Made by a program: the position numbers and the translations under genes | Shown here: positions 5,851-7,942 of the stretch, piece after piece | How positions within the stretch are numbered: position 1 is the stretch's first letter | How the letters are laid out: every line of letters begins with the position of its first letter | NCBI GenBank assembly: GCA_937876095.1 | Contig: CALFIE010000109.1 | Location: 1 to 7,942 of the forward strand | DNA: 7,942 bases | DNA from: an uncultured Flavobacteriales bacterium | GTDB lineage: Bacteria > Bacteroidota > Bacteroidia > Flavobacteriales > Weeksellaceae | Reading direction: 5' to 3' | The notes under the pieces: model-generated | The model's database searches: none | The model's input: only the letters and a program-made list of their open reading frames with translations | What the model was told of the DNA's origin: nothing

Positions 5851-7056
5851 ATGCAAAAAAACATACTCATAGTTGCGGGAATCCTCTTTTTGCTGGAATT
5901 TTACGTCTACCAAGCCGTGAAAACAGTGAGCTCTAACTCGTGGTTGCGAATAGCGTATTGGTTGGTTACGATTTCGGTGTATGGTTTTTTCATTTATGAA
6001 GTACTGCATTTCAATCGTTCAGATAGGGATCATCATAGAGTGCAAATAGTTGCTTCAATTTTATTGATTTTTTTGATTCCAAAAATTTTGGTGGCATTTT
6101 TTCTTTTGATTGATGATTTTGGCAGAATCTTAGGATTTTTTGGTCATCAATTCACCAAAAAAGAAGCAAATTTCCCAGAAAGAAGAGCTTTCCTAAGTAT
6201 TTTGGGATTAGCTTCTGCAGGAATTTTATCTGCATTGGTTGTAGATGGAATCGTCTTCGGGAAATACCGACATCGCGTAAGAAAAGTAAGGTTGAAAATA
6301 AAAAATCTTCCTGAAAATTTCAAAAATTACAAAATCATACAAATTTCAGATGTACACAGCGGAAGTTTTTTTCACCCCGAGAAATTACGAAAAGTAATTA
6401 ACCTCATCAATGCACAAAATGCTGATTTGGTACTTTTTACAGGTGATATGGTGAATAATATTGCCGAAGAATTTCAACCCTTCATTTCACTTTTTGCTGA
6501 AATTAAAAGCAAAGATGGCAAGTTTTCGGTTTTAGGAAATCACGATTATGGCGATTATGTAAATTGGAATTCTCTGCAAGAAAAAGCACAAAACATCCCA
6601 AAACTACAACAGTTTGAAAAAGATGCCGGATTTGAAATACTGCGAAACGAACACCGAATTATAGAGAAAAACGGACAAAAACTCTATATTTTGGGCGTAG
6701 AAAACTGGGGCGAAAAACCTTTCCCACAATTTGGTGATTTAGATAAAGCGGCTCAAAATGTTCCTGCAGATACTGTAAAAATTTTGATGAGTCATGATCC
6801 TACACATTTTGATCAGGTGGTAAAAATGCATCCTGCAAATGTGCAACTCACGCTTTCTGGTCATACACACGGAATGCAATTTGGTATCGATCTGAAAAAT
6901 TGGAGATGGAGTCCGGTGCAATATCGTTACAAAAAATGGGCAGATTTGTATGAAAGTGAAGGCAAATATCTGTATGTAAATCGTGGTTTTGGTGTAATTG
7001 GTTATCCTGGTAGAGTTGGTATAGAACCAGAAATCACCCTAATTGAACTCCACTAA
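5851..7056 (+). CDS. Membrane-anchored metallophosphoesterase (YkuE-like)
   Basis: Calcineurin-type phosphoesterases hydrolyse phosphate esters with a two-metal centre. The 401-residue product has hydrophobic N-terminal segments (about 4-23, 34-52, 65-89 and 112-134) and a catalytic domain from about 145 to the end. All core motifs are intact: DVH (Asp167, His169), GDMV (Asp199), GNHD (Asn230, His231), SHDP (His315) and SGHTHG (His338, His340). The RNRGFG-like end (VNRGFGVIGYPGRVG, 376-390) is typical of the YkuE/LpxH-related membrane group, which acts on lipid or undecaprenyl-linked phosphates in some members. It follows the GT-C-like gene by 32 bases, probably in one transcript; only a near-match to a -7 element (TAAATTTC, 5823-5830) lies in the gap. 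Its stop overlaps the stop of the convergent deacetylase-like gene. The fold is certain, the substrate unknown. Confidence 0.93.
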   Translation: MQKNILIVAGILFLLEFYVYQAVKTVSSNSWLRIAYWLVTISVYGFFIYEVLHFNRSDRDHHRVQIVASILLIFLIPKILVAFFLLIDDFGRILGFFGHQFTKKEANFPERRAFLSILGLASAGILSALVVDGIVFGKYRHRVRKVRLKIKNLPENFKNYKIIQISDVHSGSFFHPEKLRKVINLINAQNADLVLFTGDMVNNIAEEFQPFISLFAEIKSKDGKFSVLGNHDYGDYVNWNSLQEKAQNIPKLQQFEKDAGFEILRNEHRIIEKNGQKLYILGVENWGEKPFPQFGDLDKAAQNVPADTVKILMSHDPTHFDQVVKMHPANVQLTLSGHTHGMQFGIDLKNWRWSPVQYRYKKWADLYESEGKYLYVNRGFGVIGYPGRVGIEPEITLIELH

Positions 7057-7805
7057 AAAAGGTAATCTTTCACCCGAGAAATTGCAATTTCTTTTTCTTC
7101 GCAAAATTGTAAAAATGCGGTGAATTTTTGATTCAGACTGCTTCCTAAATTGTATCGCTTATAAAATGGCAAACTAATTTCTGGATTTTTAAAATCAGAA
7201 AATTGCCAAGAATCTAAATAAAATTGTAAGAAATCATTGTTTCTTAGGGTTTCTAAAATCATATTATTATAATATGAAATCGGCACATACTGAAATACAA
7301 ACTCATTTATAGGGAGTTGACTAATGCTGGAAATGCTTTCTGGTATGATTTGTATGCCTTTCTCTTCGGAAATTTGCGTGTTTCGTTCTAATTTTTTAAA
7401 CATAAAAAAAGCATCGCTTTTATCTATTTCAGAGAGGTAATTACAACCTAATTCTTGCACTGAATTGACAGAAATTGCATGTTCTTTTTGGCGAATTCCT
7501 TTGATAGTTTTTCCGGTGAGTTTCTCTAAAAATATTTTGGCAGATTTTACCTGAGTAAAATCTTCACCATCGTAGTACAGCGCGATTTCGTGACCAGATT
7601 TGGTTATTAAAAGCAAGGTATTCTGCAATAATTCTACCAAAGGTACAGTTACGAAGAACGTTGCAAACACTTCGTGTTTCTGTAGATTTTTAAGAATGGT
7701 ATCTATGTTTTTCTCTTCAGTTTTTGCCCAGTTTTCATAAGAAACCTGCTGTATTTTTTTAGATAAAAAATCAGGTTTGTAGATATTGAAAGTGAGTAAA
7801 ATCAT
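7053..7805 (-). CDS. Polysaccharide deacetylase-like protein, apparently lacking metal ligands
   Basis: The 250-residue product keeps the frame of a NodB-type carbohydrate esterase: MILLTFNIYKPDF at the start, HEVFATFFVT (44-53), LLITKSGHEIA (65-75), a GIRQ segment (103-106) and an FYLDSWQF segment (195-202). In the active family these read TFDIEEFD, ATFF, GHEIASHGYxH, GYRxP and xxHPWEF. Here the first Asp is Asn7, the two metal-binding His of HxxxH are Tyr77 and Glu81, and the later His-Pro is Asp198-Ser199. The zinc site therefore seems destroyed although length and scaffold are normal and the frame is open, so this looks like a pseudoenzyme kept for binding or structure rather than a decayed gene. 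The start is fixed by the family N terminus. It has no signal peptide and no exact TAnnTTTG element upstream. Confidence 0.75.
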   Translation of the reverse strand: MILLTFNIYKPDFLSKKIQQVSYENWAKTEEKNIDTILKNLQKHEVFATFFVTVPLVELLQNTLLLITKSGHEIALYYDGEDFTQVKSAKIFLEKLTGKTIKGIRQKEHAISVNSVQELGCNYLSEIDKSDAFFMFKKLERNTQISEEKGIQIIPESISSISQLPINEFVFQYVPISYYNNMILETLRNNDFLQFYLDSWQFSDFKNPEISLPFYKRYNLGSSLNQKFTAFLQFCEEKEIAISRVKDYLF

Positions 7806-7850
7806 CGATAGAATTTTTAATTAAAATAATGATATATTATCTTTTGATTT

Positions 7851-7897
7851 AGTCTTGTTCTTTTTCCTTGATGAAAAAGAACCAAAAAATCAAGACT
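7851..7897. repeat. Nested inverted repeat, probable dispersed chromosomal repeat
   Basis: An outer 7-bp pair (AGTCTTG 7851-7857 with CAAGACT 7891-7897) encloses a perfect inner 9-bp pair (TTCTTTTTC 7858-7866 with GAAAAAGAA 7873-7881) and a 6-base loop, with a one-sided 9-base bulge (7882-7890). The pattern resembles a short palindromic repeat I associate with intergenic regions of Chryseobacterium-type genomes. It lies upstream of the deacetylase-like gene, and the rest of 7806-7942 shows nothing else I can name. Confidence 0.5.
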
Positions 7898-7942
7898 TGG
7901 AAACTCAGCTAAAAATTGAAAATTAATTCTAAAATTTCCAAA

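Noticed and set aside
5812..6009. 65-codon minus-strand frame at the start of the phosphoesterase gene
   Set aside because: It is antisense to the N-terminal membrane segments and has no motif or promoter.
6739..6921. 60-codon minus-strand frame inside the phosphoesterase gene
   Set aside because: It is antisense to the conserved SHDP and GHTHG motifs, which fix the plus strand as coding.
7806..7850. Promoter for the deacetylase-like gene
   Set aside because: The minus strand is AT-rich but has no exact TAnnTTTG match and no TTG at suitable spacing, so I do not place a site.
1..7942. tRNA genes, CRISPR arrays, insertion sequences or prophage genes
   Set aside because: I saw no cloverleaf with a GTTCRA-type arm, no regularly spaced repeats, and no transposase or integrase motif in any frame.

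Overview
The window is AT-rich bacterial chromosome that looks like a member of the Flavobacteriia, most likely the Chryseobacterium/Weeksellaceae branch. Three things point there: a PorT-type barrel protein of the type IX secretion system (found only in Bacteroidetes), menaquinone-type UbiE as the neighbour of porT, and several intergenic matches to the Bacteroidetes -7 promoter element TAnnTTTG. No Shine-Dalgarno motif stands out at any start I examined. I see no phage, transposon, CRISPR array or plasmid gene; most of the window is core genome.

Layout. (1) Positions 1-861, minus strand: a short coiled-coil gene and zapA overlap by one base. They are followed by a non-coding stretch (about 83-244) that folds into a long interrupted rod with a 13-bp closing helix. 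I read this as the 6S RNA, which commonly lies beside zapA. A terminator-like U-tract follows it, and then a promoter for a gene beyond the left edge. (2) Positions 1008-3099, minus strand: a three-gene operon of a membrane-anchored unknown protein, UbiE/MenG (TTG start) and PorT, closed by a clear hairpin terminator at 951-990. (3) Positions 3100-3199: a divergent promoter region with a TAnnTTTG element facing each way. (4) Positions 3200-7056, plus strand: a FabH-like ketoacyl synthase, a polytopic membrane protein resembling GT-C glycosyltransferases, and a membrane-anchored YkuE-type metallophosphoesterase. (5) Positions 7053-7805, minus strand: a polysaccharide-deacetylase-like protein whose metal ligands appear to be lost, convergent with and overlapping the phosphoesterase stop codon. 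(6) Positions 7806-7942: intergenic sequence with a nested inverted repeat that looks like a dispersed chromosomal repeat.

Functionally, the left block concerns cell division (ZapA and partner) and global control of RNA polymerase (6S RNA). The middle operon joins the last C-methylation of menaquinone synthesis to an outer-membrane component of protein secretion. The right block is envelope-related: fatty-acid condensation, probable lipid-linked sugar transfer, a lipid- or nucleotide-type phosphoesterase, and a carbohydrate-esterase-fold protein. I found no convincing new multi-gene system. The points most worth following are the unannotated 6S RNA, the apparently inactive deacetylase fold, the nested repeat at the right edge, and the inverted repeat over the zap promoter.
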